DNA of 64,000 bases from Mesorhizobium sp. M1B.F.Ca.ET.045.04.1.1 (GCF_003952465.1 NZ_CP034448.1:5867001-5931000), one strand, 5' to 3'. Positions 14,462-22,544 are shown, counted from the first letter of the stretch. Numbers and translations are program-made. Notes: generated by a model not told the origin, from the sequence alone.

Positions 14462-15001
14462 ATGCTCTCTCCTGACAACCGGAAAATCACCCCTGCCCTC
14501 GCCATCGACCCGTCGGATCTCACCATCGGCGATCTGCTCGGCGCGCTGGCCGCCTACCAAGACAAACCGCTGGTGTTCCGCTATGGCGACCGGCCGGTAA
14601 AGCCGGGCTATCATGTGACCGAGGTCAAGGCCGGGCAATTCTCGGCGCTGGATTGCGGTGCCAACCCGGAATCCTGGCCGGAAATCTTCGTGCAGCTGTG
14701 GGACGTCGACGAAGGCGGTCCGGTCCACATGCCGGCCGGCAGGTTCACAGCGATCATCCGCAAGGTCGCCGATCACGTGCCTCTCGATCAGTCGGCTAGG
14801 CTGACCTTCGAAATCAGCGACGGCATCCGGCCGATGGAGTTGCACCGGGCAAGCCAACCGGCATTGGTTGGCGGCGCCGTCGAGGTCGAGCTGTCGCCAC
14901 GACCGGCAAGCTGCAAGCCTCGCGATCGCTGGCTGGAAGAACAGAAGGCGGCGAGCGCATCATGTTGCTCGCCCGCGAGCGGCAAGGCTTGTTGCAGCTG
15001 A
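14462..15001 (+). CDS. DUF6428 family protein
   Basis: A protein of 179 residues. The core (LLGALAAYQDKPLVFRYGDR through GYHVTEVKAGQFSALDCG, then FVQLWDVDEGGPVHMPAGRF) matches the DUF6428 pattern; such genes often sit next to arsR. The C-terminal tail is cysteine-rich (SCKP, SASCCSPASGKACCS), which might bind arsenite or another soft metal (inference). GAGGA precedes the ATG. It is divergent from arsR across the shared operator, which argues for arsenic-dependent expression. No enzymatic function is known. Confidence 0.8.
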   Translation: MLSPDNRKITPALAIDPSDLTIGDLLGALAAYQDKPLVFRYGDRPVKPGYHVTEVKAGQFSALDCGANPESWPEIFVQLWDVDEGGPVHMPAGRFTAIIRKVADHVPLDQSARLTFEISDGIRPMELHRASQPALVGGAVEVELSPRPASCKPRDRWLEEQKAASASCCSPASGKACCS

Positions 15002-15035
15002 GCGGTTGGTCGGCGCGGGCCGAATCGTCCCCGAC

Positions 15036-15404
15036 CTATCTGCCCGTGCTCCGATAGCGGTGCACCTGTACCCCGCTCCCGTTTGTCCCATGCCAAGGTT
15101 CGCAGGCAATGCCGTCATGGTCGGCATCATGCGTCGGCCAATAGCCGGGCTGCCCGGCGCGCGACGGCGCGAGACCGACCAATCGGGCGGTGGCGCAGTT
15201 GGGAAAGGCAGCAACATGCCGCAGCGCCGACCAAGGCGACGCGAAATGGATGCCGATCGAGCCATAGACGATGTAGCCGGACAGAAGGATGATCGGTGCA
15301 AGCAAGGCCACCCATCTCCATCCGCCCAACGGGCGGCGCTGATTGGCCGAAGACCAATAGAAAAACGGCAGGAACATCCGCCACCCCGGCCGATAGCGCC
15401 CCAA
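15036..15404 (-). CDS. Excalibur calcium-binding domain membrane protein
   Basis: A protein of 122 residues with one transmembrane segment (WVALLAPIILLSGYIVYGSIGI) and a C-terminal excalibur domain. The domain runs from FPNCATARLVGLAPSRAGQP to DADHDGIACEPW, with the DxDxDG calcium loop and its two conserved cysteines. The domain is expected outside the cytoplasmic membrane. Excalibur domains are found beside secreted nucleases and other surface proteins; here it stands alone. An ATG at 15377 is an alternative start. Confidence 0.85.
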   Translation of the reverse strand: MGRYRPGWRMFLPFFYWSSANQRRPLGGWRWVALLAPIILLSGYIVYGSIGIHFASPWSALRHVAAFPNCATARLVGLAPSRAGQPGYWPTHDADHDGIACEPWHGTNGSGVQVHRYRSTGR

Positions 15405-15507
15405 TTAAATTAGCGGTCCCTTGTATTTCTTGCAAATGAGGATCATGCTCAGGTCAGTGTGTGGCAACCTGATGCGCAATGGGTGGGTATAAAAAGGGTA
15501 AGGCGTC

Positions 15508-15660
15508 ATGGGATATGCGGTCTGCTATGATCACAGTGGGATCGATCTGGTTTGGTCGATCTTCCTCGACATCACGGCGTTTTTCATGGTCATGGCGCCA
15601 CTGGCCGTTGCGCGGCTGATAGCGCGTGCGAATGGCACAACGCAACTTCAAGCCGCGTAG
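15508..15660 (+). CDS. Possible small membrane protein (50 aa)
   Basis: An open frame of 50 residues: MGYAVCYDHSGIDLVWSIFL, then DITAFFMVMAPLAVARLIAR and a short polar tail. The middle is one long hydrophobic helix. AAGGGTAAGG lies upstream of the ATG as a possible ribosome binding site. Size, composition and the clear helix suggest a real small membrane protein; no family was recognised and it may be chance. Confidence 0.45.
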   Translation: MGYAVCYDHSGIDLVWSIFLDITAFFMVMAPLAVARLIARANGTTQLQAA

Positions 15661-15678
15661 AGGCTTGGAGATCCGTTT

Positions 15679-15897
15679 CTAGCCCGGGCGCGGGACCTTC
15701 CGGGGGGCTTCGCCGAACAATGCCGAGCAGTCGATCTCGTCGCGGAAAAGCGCGTTCGGATCGAGGACCAGCCACGACGTGTGCGTGCGAAGGCTCCTCA
15801 GCCTGGCGTTCTTTTCCGCGCGCGCCTGACGCTCCGCCTCGGCGAGCGAGGCCGGGGACGCCTTTTCGGCCCTGTTAGGGTGAGAGCCCTTCGACAT
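15679..15897 (-). CDS. Small helical hypothetical protein with EcfG-type promoter
   Basis: A protein of 72 residues, MSKGSHPNRAEKASPASLAE followed by a charged helix (AERQARAEKNARLRSLR) and a C-terminal part with the WLVLDPNALFRDEIDCSALFG segment. No ribosome binding site is visible; the promoter at 15908-15933 would place the transcript start a few bases before the ATG, so translation may be leaderless. The exact GGAAC-N17-CGTT promoter is the best sign that this is a gene. Function unknown. Confidence 0.65.
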   Translation of the reverse strand: MSKGSHPNRAEKASPASLAEAERQARAEKNARLRSLRTHTSWLVLDPNALFRDEIDCSALFGEAPRKVPRPG

Positions 15898-15907
15898 AGC
15901 GACACAA

Positions 15908-15933
15908 AACGCGGCGGCCCTCTCTTGCGTTCC
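15908..15933 (-). promoter_or_regulatory. EcfG (general stress) promoter, exact consensus
   Basis: On the minus strand GGAAC (15933-15929), 17 bases, CGTT (15911-15908). This matches GGAAC-N16/17-CGTT, the promoter form of the Rhizobiales general stress sigma factor (EcfG/RpoE2). It points to the 72-residue gene starting at 15897. Confidence 0.65.
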
Positions 15934-16023
15934 GTCGCAAGTGGAGCGGTCGATGCATCACGGCCGGCTCATTCTTTTTTCAATCGCGCCGACGATGCGT
16001 GCCGGGCGACCGAACGCCGACAA

Positions 16024-16049
16024 GGAACTTTCCATCGGCCGAAACAGTT
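16024..16049 (+). promoter_or_regulatory. Candidate EcfG (general stress) promoter for the 16067 gene
   Basis: GGAAC (16024-16028), 17 bases, AGTT (16046-16049): one mismatch to GGAAC-N17-CGTT. The predicted start is about 10 bases upstream of the ATG at 16067. It is divergent from the promoter at 15908-15933. Confidence 0.5.
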
Positions 16050-16066
16050 CCTGATCGGGTGCGAAC

Positions 16067-16336
16067 ATGAAAAGGGCGTCGCTTCATCTCCTAAAAGGGA
16101 CCGGTTACCTGGTCTCGACGGTCAGCGTCGTTCTTCTGGCGATCGTCAGCTGGTCGAACGCATCGAAAGACCTATTGTTGACGGCGTGCCTTCTTGCGGG
16201 CGCCGCGACATCGGTTGTCGGCATGTTTTGCCGCTGGCTCTCCTACGAGATCGAAAAGCGACAAGAGGAGCATTTCGAGAAACCGAACGATCAGGCGATG
16301 AAAATGCCCATGGCAGACCATGGTGCGGACGCTTAA
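16067..16336 (+). CDS. Small two-helix membrane protein (89 aa)
   Basis: A protein of 89 residues with two transmembrane helices, at about residues 10-30 and 35-55, then a charged cytoplasmic tail (YEIEKRQEEHFEKPNDQAMK). No family was recognised. A candidate general-stress promoter lies at 16024-16049. The stop codon TAA is formed by the first bases of a dispersed repeat (AAAGCGCGTCGCG), as at the end of the 10837 gene. Confidence 0.7.
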   Translation: MKRASLHLLKGTGYLVSTVSVVLLAIVSWSNASKDLLLTACLLAGAATSVVGMFCRWLSYEIEKRQEEHFEKPNDQAMKMPMADHGADA

Positions 16337-16362
16337 AGCGCGTCGCGCTTAACGGATTCAGG
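16335..16362. repeat. Dispersed hairpin element, partial copy B
   Basis: AAAGCGCGTCGCGC through AACGGATTCAGG matches the first part of copy A (11564 onward), but the hairpin half is missing. It starts in the stop codon of the 16067 gene. Confidence 0.7.
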
Positions 16363-16434
16363 TGACGGGCTTTGCACATCTGAGCTAAGCCCGGGCAGGC
16401 GTTTTTCTGACGAGCGTACTTGCTATCCGAGACC

Positions 16435-17181
16435 TCAGATCGACAAAAGCGGACCTGTGAAATCGCGCGGTGAGCGAAGCTCGGCCAGCGAGCGGACCTG
16501 CCGCCCTTCCCTGAAATTACCGGGATCGAGCCAGGCTTCGAAAGCCGCACGATTAGCCGGCCATTCGCTGGAAAGCATCGAATACATCGGGATGTCGCAG
16601 GGCTTGCCCTTCAGGAACAGGCCTTGGCGATGCGTGCCCTCGTAAACGAAGCCGAGCCGCACGGCCGCCGCGCGCGAACGTTGGTTGGTCGACGTGCATG
16701 TCCATTCGATACGCCGGTAGCCGAGATCGTCGAAGACATGGCGCAGGATGAGGTAGAGCGCCTCGGTGGCGAGCCGCGTGCGCTGCAGCGGCGGCGTGTA
16801 GAGCACATAGCCGAGTTCGACGACATGGTGCGCCGGCCTGGCCTCCATCAGGCAGAGCCATCCAAGCGCTTCGTCGTCGGGGCCATCGACGGCGAAGAAA
16901 GCGCGCTTGGGGTCCGCCACCAGCGCGGCGACGTGCTCGGCGAAGGCCTGCTCGGTGGCAAAGGGTCCGACCTTCATGTCGACCCAGGTGGCCTCGGTGT
17001 GCTCGTCATGCGAGAGCCGATAGAGCCTTGCCGCATCGCGTTCGGCGTCGAGCGGGCGCAGCCGCCCCCAACGGCCCTCGAGCACTACGGCGACCGGAAC
17101 CGGCGCATCGCCCGACGCGACCTGAGTCGCCTTCGGCGTTGACCCGACGACCGGTTGATCTGTCTCGGTATCGAAAGCCAT
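16435..17181 (-). CDS. GNAT-family N-acetyltransferase (RimJ/RimL-like)
   Basis: A protein of 248 residues. The GNAT domain covers about residues 35-200: GRWGRLRPLDAERDAARLYRL at the start, the strand HHVVELGYVLYTPPLQRTRLATEAL, which includes the acetyl-CoA loop, and EWTCTSTNQRSRAAAVRLGFVYEGTHRQ. The type resembles RimJ/RimL protein N-acetyltransferases, which take up many small-molecule or protein targets. An N-terminal extension of about 30 residues is low in complexity, so a later start is possible. The acceptor is unknown. Confidence 0.88.
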   Translation of the reverse strand: MAFDTETDQPVVGSTPKATQVASGDAPVPVAVVLEGRWGRLRPLDAERDAARLYRLSHDEHTEATWVDMKVGPFATEQAFAEHVAALVADPKRAFFAVDGPDDEALGWLCLMEARPAHHVVELGYVLYTPPLQRTRLATEALYLILRHVFDDLGYRRIEWTCTSTNQRSRAAAVRLGFVYEGTHRQGLFLKGKPCDIPMYSMLSSEWPANRAAFEAWLDPGNFREGRQVRSLAELRSPRDFTGPLLSI

Positions 17182-17193
17182 CGTGCGCGCTCC

Positions 17194-17640
17194 CTAAGGA
17201 TTGAGCCACTTTATGCCGTATTTGCGCGCCGCCGCCGCATAGGCCTCGGGCATCGAGGAGCCGCTCGCCTCGGCTTGGGAAAGATCGCGGAAGAAGCCTT
17301 CGAATCCGGCGGGTGACGTCATCGTCAGGAAACGGCCGGTGCGCGACACGATACGTCGATGCGCATGCGGCACGCCACGCGGAGCGAACACCGTTCCGCC
17401 TGGCCCGACGTGAAATTCTTGGTCGCCACAGCGGAACACGTGCTCGCCCTCGATCACGTAGAAGAGCTCGTCCTCATTGGCATGGCTGTGTAGCGGCGTA
17501 TCCAGAGGATCGATCTCCTCGACGATCGAGAAGGCGCCGCCTGTGGTATCAGCGGACGCCTTGACGAGGAAGTCGGCGCCGCTGAAATGCAGCCGCTCGC
17601 CCTCACCAGCTTCGAGCTTGTACCCCGCAACCGTCCTCAT
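17194..17640 (-). CDS. Cupin domain protein (quercetinase/oxalate-type fold)
   Basis: A single-domain cupin of 148 residues. Motif 1 is PLDTPLHSHANEDELFYVIEGE, with the H-x-H...E metal ligands; motif 2 is GTVFAPRGVPHAHR, with the histidine. Such cupins bind Fe, Mn or Ni and can be dioxygenases, isomerases or sensors. The start at 17640 follows AGGGAGG with good spacing; an open extension to 17835 is not supported by similarity. It lies 13 bases upstream of the GNAT gene and may be in one transcript with it. Confidence 0.85.
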   Translation of the reverse strand: MRTVAGYKLEAGEGERLHFSGADFLVKASADTTGGAFSIVEEIDPLDTPLHSHANEDELFYVIEGEHVFRCGDQEFHVGPGGTVFAPRGVPHAHRRIVSRTGRFLTMTSPAGFEGFFRDLSQAEASGSSMPEAYAAAARKYGIKWLNP

Positions 17641-17868
17641 GGCATGCCTCCCTTCTTCCAGCGATGGATAGATATCGCACAGTTCTCCGGAAAATGGCTG
17701 CTCGGCCAGCCATCGGCGGCCAAGATGATCGACCGCGCCGGCCAGACCGGTCAGAAGCCGGCCTTTCAGGATCTTCAGCACCGGAGCGCCTCCCCCCGTA
17801 TGACGTGTTTCATTCCGGCCGCCGGTCCGATTCACTTGGACGCATAGCAGCCCGCCCCAATGCGCCGA

Positions 17869-18609
17869 TTAGTTCCAGTAACGGAACACCCTGCCCATTC
17901 GATTGGGCATCAAGTAAATGTCCTCCGCATGCGAAAAGCCGGCATCGCGCCCCAAGCGCAGCCATGTCTGCGAGGTTTCGGGGAAATCGGCCAGAAGCAT
18001 ATGCCGTTCCATCGATGCGAATTCCTCGTCGGAAACGGCCGACCATTTGTCGCGTAGCAAGGAGAAGCGCGCGAGCCAGGCGGCGCGATCCTCGCCTTCG
18101 AACAGCGCCGGTTCCCAGATGACGAACAGGCCCATCCCTCCCAAGGCCCGGTGGGCGTTCCGCATCAGCCTTGCCTTGGCCGCCGTCGGCAGATGGTGCA
18201 GCGACATGCCGATCCAGATGACGTCAACTGGTTCCGACCATTTCGCCATCGCTGGCGCGAAATCGCAGCAGCGGAGTTCGACGGGACAAGGGAGGCCTTC
18301 AAGGGCTTCAGCCGCCAATCGCAGCGACGCCTCCGACAAGTCGATGCCGACATAGCTGCCTATCGCCGTCGTCTTCAGCATCGCGGCGGAGGCGCTGGCA
18401 TCTCCGCACGCCACGTCGAGGAACCGGAATGACGCCGGCGCCTGCTCGACAAGCAAGTCGCGAAGAACGTCATAGACTTCCCGATGGAACATCAGGTTCG
18501 CACCGACGATCCTGCGGTAAGTCTCGAGTTCCCTATTGAACATGTCTTGCGAGCCAGAGGCCTTCGTGCCCATCGTCACCGGCATGCTTTCAGTCGACGC
18601 ATTTGCCAT
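17869..18609 (-). CDS. Class I SAM-dependent methyltransferase
   Basis: A protein of 246 residues with the Rossmann methyltransferase fold. Motif I is FRFLDVACGDASASAAML; the acidic strand is YVGIDLSEASLRLA; motif IV region is VDVIWIGMSLHHLP. The type resembles small-molecule methyltransferases near UbiE/Tam. The acceptor cannot be told. It lies 27 bases downstream of the ketopantoate reductase-like gene, so both may be co-transcribed. Confidence 0.85.
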   Translation of the reverse strand: MANASTESMPVTMGTKASGSQDMFNRELETYRRIVGANLMFHREVYDVLRDLLVEQAPASFRFLDVACGDASASAAMLKTTAIGSYVGIDLSEASLRLAAEALEGLPCPVELRCCDFAPAMAKWSEPVDVIWIGMSLHHLPTAAKARLMRNAHRALGGMGLFVIWEPALFEGEDRAAWLARFSLLRDKWSAVSDEEFASMERHMLLADFPETSQTWLRLGRDAGFSHAEDIYLMPNRMGRVFRYWN

Positions 18610-18636
18610 GATGTCCTCCCACCGAATCTCGATGGA

Positions 18637-19560
18637 TCACCGCCAAGGGACGGCACCCGCTGCATGGAGATGCAAGGCGCGGAACACCGCCGTGTGACCA
18701 GGGGTCGCAAGGCCGAACTTCATGCCCAGTTCATGCATGCGCCCGGAGAGCCAGACGACCTCGATGGGCTTACCTCTTTCGAGGTCGTTGGCCATCGACG
18801 ATTTCACATGCGGAGGGAATGCCGTCCACCTCTTGATGACGCGGTCCTCGAACCCTTCCGCCATCGGATGGCCGGCTGCCGCGGCAACCGCCATCCCTTC
18901 GTCCCGCAATTGCTCGACGAAGATGCGGGCCTCGGGATCGCCAAGGATCGGACCAATGCCTGAGCGCATGAGCGACGTTGCGCCGGAGAAGGCTGCAAGC
19001 GTCACGAACTTCTCCCAGAGCACGCTGTCGATCTCGGCGACCGACTTCAGTTGGAGACCAATCGCCCGATCGCAAAGCGCGTGAAGCTCGTGTATCACAG
19101 GATCGCGATGCCCGCCGACGAGAATGTCCGTCAGCCCGCCCGCATGGACGACCTCCCCTGGCTTGTTGATGAAACCGGAAAGGTAGGTGGCGCCGCCGAT
19201 CACCTTGTCGCCGCGAACATGGCGACGCAGAATCTCGATGCCGTCGATGCCGTTTTGCAGCGTCACGACGCGGGTGTTCCCGGCAATCAGCGGTCCGAGC
19301 GCGGCGGCGGCCTTCTCACAATCGTAGAGCTTGACCGCGAAGATCACGAGATCGACGGGACCGATGTCGGCCGGCGCATCGCTTGCTGAGACGTCACGCA
19401 GAAGCAAGTTGCCGGCCGGACTTTTGATGCGCAATCCGTTCTGGCGCATTGCCTGCAGATGTGCCCCACGGGCAACGAAGCTGACGTCGCCTCCCGCCTC
19501 GACGAGCCTCGCCCCGATATATCCGCCGATGGCGCCCGCACCCATCATTGCGATCCGCAT
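18637..19560 (-). CDS. 2-dehydropantoate 2-reductase family protein (ApbA/PanE-like)
   Basis: An NADPH-dependent reductase of 307 residues. The N-terminal Rossmann motif is MMGAGAIGGYIGARLVEAG, and the ApbA signature follows (DLVIFAVKLYDCEKAAAAL, TLQNGIDGIEIL). The catalytic lysine and the glutamate fall in the expected regions of the C-terminal helical domain (LWEKFVTLAAFSGATSLMRSG, DLERGKPIEVVWLSG). The family includes true PanE (pantothenate synthesis) and many paralogs with other 2-ketoacids. There is no pan gene nearby, so a paralog is likely. Confidence 0.88.
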   Translation of the reverse strand: MRIAMMGAGAIGGYIGARLVEAGGDVSFVARGAHLQAMRQNGLRIKSPAGNLLLRDVSASDAPADIGPVDLVIFAVKLYDCEKAAAALGPLIAGNTRVVTLQNGIDGIEILRRHVRGDKVIGGATYLSGFINKPGEVVHAGGLTDILVGGHRDPVIHELHALCDRAIGLQLKSVAEIDSVLWEKFVTLAAFSGATSLMRSGIGPILGDPEARIFVEQLRDEGMAVAAAAGHPMAEGFEDRVIKRWTAFPPHVKSSMANDLERGKPIEVVWLSGRMHELGMKFGLATPGHTAVFRALHLHAAGAVPWR

Positions 19561-19756
19561 GCCGATCCCTCGACGCCAGCCGGTGCTATGGCCACGTAAC
19601 GCCGGAGCGGACCCGCAGCCGACATAATATTAGCAGATCCTCAATAAGCCGACCAGCCGCGCCATTAACCTTCCCCCGGGGCACCGGACCAAGGTCGGTG
19701 TCGCAATTGCCGCGACTGGCCTATAATCTTGCAGGCGGGTGGGGTGAATCACGCGT

Positions 19757-21157
19757 ATGCTCAGGGAGACCTTGAAGCGACTTGTGCAAGTCTGGAGCGG
19801 GCTGTCGCTGGCCTGGCAGTTCGTGATCGCCGGCGGCATCGGGCTTTTGGCGGTGATGCTCGTGGTTGGCCTTTGGGTAACGTCGCAGATCCGCGAAGGT
19901 GTGATGCACAACTCCGCCACCACGACAGCGCTCTATGTCGACAGCGTGATTGCACCGCTGCTGCCGGACCTGCGCAAAAGCCGGGAGCTCGACGATACCG
20001 TCAAGCGGGCGTTGGACGAGACGCTCGGACAGGGCGCGCTCGGCAAGAGGCTGGTGTCGTTCAAGCTGTGGCGGCGGGACGGCTTGGTGCTCTACTCCGA
20101 CGACTCGACTCTGATCGGCAAAACCTTTGCGCCGAATCCCAATCTCGTTTCCGCCTTCGCCGGCAATGTCGTAGCCGAATACAACGACCTCAACGACGAC
20201 CCCGAAGCCGGCGAGGAGAAAGCCGTGAACGCGCCGCTGTTCGAGATCTACAACCCGGTGCGCGAGCCGTGGTCGGGCCAAGTGGTGGCGGTGTCGGAAT
20301 TCTACGAAATCGCCGACGATTTCCAGGAGACGCTGAACTCGGCGCTGAGGTGGAGCTGGCTGGTGGTGGCCGGCGCCACGGCGGCCTCGCTGGCGCTTCT
20401 GTCGGGCATCGTGTTTCGCGGCAGCCGTACCATCCAGACACAGCGCGCAGCGCTCGAGGCCAAGGTCACCGAACTGCAGGCGGCGCTGGCGCAGAACTCG
20501 TCGCTGCGCCAGCGCGTGCAGCGCGCCTCGCGCCGCGCCACCGCCATCAACGAACGCTATCTGAGACGCATCGGCGCCGACCTGCATGACGGGCCTGCGC
20601 AACTGGTGGCGCTTGCCGCGCTTAGAATGGACAGCCCGGTGCTCGTCGACCCCGCCACCCCGAAACCGCGGCGCGAAGCCGAGATCGCCGGCATCCACAA
20701 GACGCTCGGCGAGGCGATGCGAGAGATACGCGGCATCTGCAACGGCCTGGTGCTGCCGCAGATCGAGACCCAGGCTGTGGCCGACAATTTGCGGCTGGCG
20801 GTGGCCGAGCATGAGCGCCGCACCGACACCAGGGTGTTGCTGACGCTGCCGGAGCGCTTGCCGGAACTCGGCACCTCGGAGAAGATCAGCATCTATCGTT
20901 TCGTGCAGGAAGGGCTGAACAACGCCTACCGGCACGGCAAGGGCAAGGGCCAGCAGGTGAGAGCCACGATGAAGGGCGGCAAGCTGTTGGTCGAGGTGCA
21001 GGACACCGGTCCGGGCTTCGATCCGGCGAGGAGCGAAGGCCTCGGGCTTGCCGGCCTCAGGGAGCGCATCGAAAGCATCGGCGGGCAGTTCGAGACGCTC
21101 TCGGGTCCAGGAGGAACGAGACTGGTAATCACATTGTCTGTCGAGGAGCAGCCGTGA
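19757..21157 (+). CDS. Sensor histidine kinase, NarL/HisKA_3 type
   Basis: A membrane kinase of 466 residues. Helix 1 spans about residues 21-42 and helix 2 about 199-220; between them lies a periplasmic sensor domain of about 155 residues. The phosphoacceptor is H277 in ADLHDGPAQLVALAALRMD. The ATPase domain has the N box (EGLNNAYRHG), G1 (DTGPGF) and G2 (GLGLAGLRERI). It overlaps the response regulator gene by 4 bases. The signal is unknown; two exported Gly/Asn-rich proteins next door are possible targets. Confidence 0.93.
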   Translation: MLRETLKRLVQVWSGLSLAWQFVIAGGIGLLAVMLVVGLWVTSQIREGVMHNSATTTALYVDSVIAPLLPDLRKSRELDDTVKRALDETLGQGALGKRLVSFKLWRRDGLVLYSDDSTLIGKTFAPNPNLVSAFAGNVVAEYNDLNDDPEAGEEKAVNAPLFEIYNPVREPWSGQVVAVSEFYEIADDFQETLNSALRWSWLVVAGATAASLALLSGIVFRGSRTIQTQRAALEAKVTELQAALAQNSSLRQRVQRASRRATAINERYLRRIGADLHDGPAQLVALAALRMDSPVLVDPATPKPRREAEIAGIHKTLGEAMREIRGICNGLVLPQIETQAVADNLRLAVAEHERRTDTRVLLTLPERLPELGTSEKISIYRFVQEGLNNAYRHGKGKGQQVRATMKGGKLLVEVQDTGPGFDPARSEGLGLAGLRERIESIGGQFETLSGPGGTRLVITLSVEEQP

Positions 21158-21798
21158 CCGCACCGATCCGCATCGCCATTGTCGACGACCATCCACTGTT
21201 TCGCGAGGGCGTGGCGCGCAGCCTCGGCGAGATCGGTGGCTTCGAGCTTGTGGGCGAAGGCGCCAGCGCCGACGACGCCGAAAGGCTGGCGCGCGCCAGC
21301 GCTCCAGATATCCTGATGCTCGACATCAGCATGCCGGGCGGCGGCCTCAATGCGCTGACCAGCATCCTTTCGGCAGTCCCCGAGCAGAAGATCGTCATGC
21401 TGACGGTTTCGGAAGCCAATGCCGACGTTGCCCAAGCGCTGAAGGCCGGCGCGCGAGGCTATGTGCTGAAGGGGGTCGGCTCCAAGTCGCTGGCCGAGAT
21501 CCTGCGCGATGTCGCCAACGGCCAGAGCTATGTCTCGCCGACGCTCTCGGCCAGGCTGCTGTCAGATCTGTTGCAGCCCACCAGCCGCAAGCCAGACCCG
21601 CTCAGCCAGCTTACCAGCCGCGAGGCCGAGATCCTGAGACTGGTGGCCGAGGGCCTGAGCAACAAGGAAGTCGCCGCCCGGCTGTCGCTGCAGGAAAAGA
21701 CCGTCAAGCACCACATGACCAGGGTGCTGGCCAAGCTCAACGTGCGCAACCGGACGGAAGCGGCGCTGCTGATGCATGAGGCGAAGGACAGGCAGTAG
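21154..21798 (+). CDS. NarL/LuxR-type response regulator
   Basis: A protein of 214 residues. The receiver domain has the acidic pair D11/D12 and the phosphoacceptor D57 (PDILMLDISMPGG), and lysine in the position after the TVSEANAD loop. The C-terminal LuxR helix-turn-helix runs LTSREAEILRLVAEGLSNKEVAARLSLQEKTVKHHMTRVL. It is the partner of the kinase upstream (ATGA overlap). Its stop TAG lies in the first copy of a short repeat (AGGCAGTAG) that continues downstream. Confidence 0.93.
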   Translation: MTAPIRIAIVDDHPLFREGVARSLGEIGGFELVGEGASADDAERLARASAPDILMLDISMPGGGLNALTSILSAVPEQKIVMLTVSEANADVAQALKAGARGYVLKGVGSKSLAEILRDVANGQSYVSPTLSARLLSDLLQPTSRKPDPLSQLTSREAEILRLVAEGLSNKEVAARLSLQEKTVKHHMTRVLAKLNVRNRTEAALLMHEAKDRQ

Positions 21799-21802
21799 AG
21801 AG

Positions 21803-21863
21803 TAGGCAGTAGGGAATAGAAAAAAGAGCACCCAGCTGCCTACTGCCTAATCCCTACTGCCTA
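21803..21863. repeat. TAGGCAGTAGGG repeat, inverted copies
   Basis: TAGGCAGTAGGG (21803-21814) and CCCTACTGCCTA (21852-21863) are exact reverse complements. Further partial copies of CTACTGCCTA lie between and after them. The unit also appears in the last codons of the response regulator gene (AGGCAGTAG). This is a small mosaic repeat, with no coding sequence. Confidence 0.75.
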
Positions 21864-21877
21864 TTCCCTAAAAGCAA

Positions 21878-21906
21878 TCACCCCCGCCTCCGGAAGGCGG
21901 GGGTGA
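21878..21906 (-). terminator. Terminator of the 21948 gene
   Basis: TCACCCCCGCCT, loop of 5 bases, AGGCGGGGGTGA: a perfect 12-bp stem. Read on the minus strand it is followed by TTGCTTTTAGGG. It lies 42 bases after the stop of the Gly/Asn-rich gene and may also stop transcripts from the other side. Confidence 0.75.
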
Positions 21907-21947
21907 CATGCGAGGGTGCGGGAAAAGGGGGTAGCTTCTCTCAACCC

Positions 21948-22430
21948 TCACAAGCTTAGCAGGCGGGTCAGATCCGCCTGGGTCGCCTTGCGCTCGACGA
22001 TGGTGCGGCCTTGCGCATCCGTCATCTCGAAGCGGCCGTTCTCGATTTCCTCCTTCATGCCGTTGCGGTGGACGACGGTGATCTTGGTGCCGTCGACCTC
22101 GACCGTATCGCCGGTCGTGGCGTTGACATGACTGGCCTTGCTGCCCGGACTGGTGTTGCCTTTGCCGCTGTTGTTGCCAGGGCCGGCATTGGCATTGCCG
22201 CCACCGGCATTGCTGTTGCCCGAATTGCCGCCGCTGTTGCCGCCGTTGCCGCCGCCATTGCCGCCACCGCCATTACCGCCGCCGCCATTGCCATTGCCAG
22301 CATACGCGGTGGTGACGAGGAGCTTGGCGGCGCCATCGGGCGTGAAATGATAGGTCGCGACAACAACCGCCAGCGCGGCCGTGGCGCGCAGCGTAAGGCG
22401 GACAAACCTTTTGGAGGCGGGTTCGAGCAT
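21948..22430 (-). CDS. Exported Gly/Asn-rich protein 1 with conserved C-terminal segment
   Basis: A protein of 160 residues. An N-terminal hydrophobic segment (RATAALAVVVATYHF) and ATAYA-type cleavage site (TTAYAG) point to export. Then come about 55 residues almost only of glycine, asparagine and serine. The C-terminal 45 residues are an ordered segment: VTTVVHRNGMKEEIENGRF-like, here KITVVHRNGMKEEIENGRFE, then MTDAQGRTIVERKATQADLTRL. The protein at 23030 has the same three parts. No family was recognised. Shared upstream block at 22545-22589. Confidence 0.8.
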   Translation of the reverse strand: MLEPASKRFVRLTLRATAALAVVVATYHFTPDGAAKLLVTTAYAGNGNGGGGNGGGGNGGGNGGNSGGNSGNSNAGGGNANAGPGNNSGKGNTSPGSKASHVNATTGDTVEVDGTKITVVHRNGMKEEIENGRFEMTDAQGRTIVERKATQADLTRLLSL

Positions 22431-22544
22431 GCTGTCCTTGGTTCATGCCGGTTCCGCCTCGGCCCTGCCGAAGTTCCGCTCTCAGCCCGGCCAAGGCGGA
22501 ACCGGTGTCTTGACCAGAAAAGATTCACGGTTTGGTAAGGCTAC

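Noticed and set aside
17641..17835. N-terminal extension of the cupin frame
   Set aside because: No similarity to cupins, and AGGGAGG supports the start at 17640.
19721..21196. Antisense frame opposite the histidine kinase
   Set aside because: High-GC shadow without recognisable domains; the plus-strand kinase is clear.
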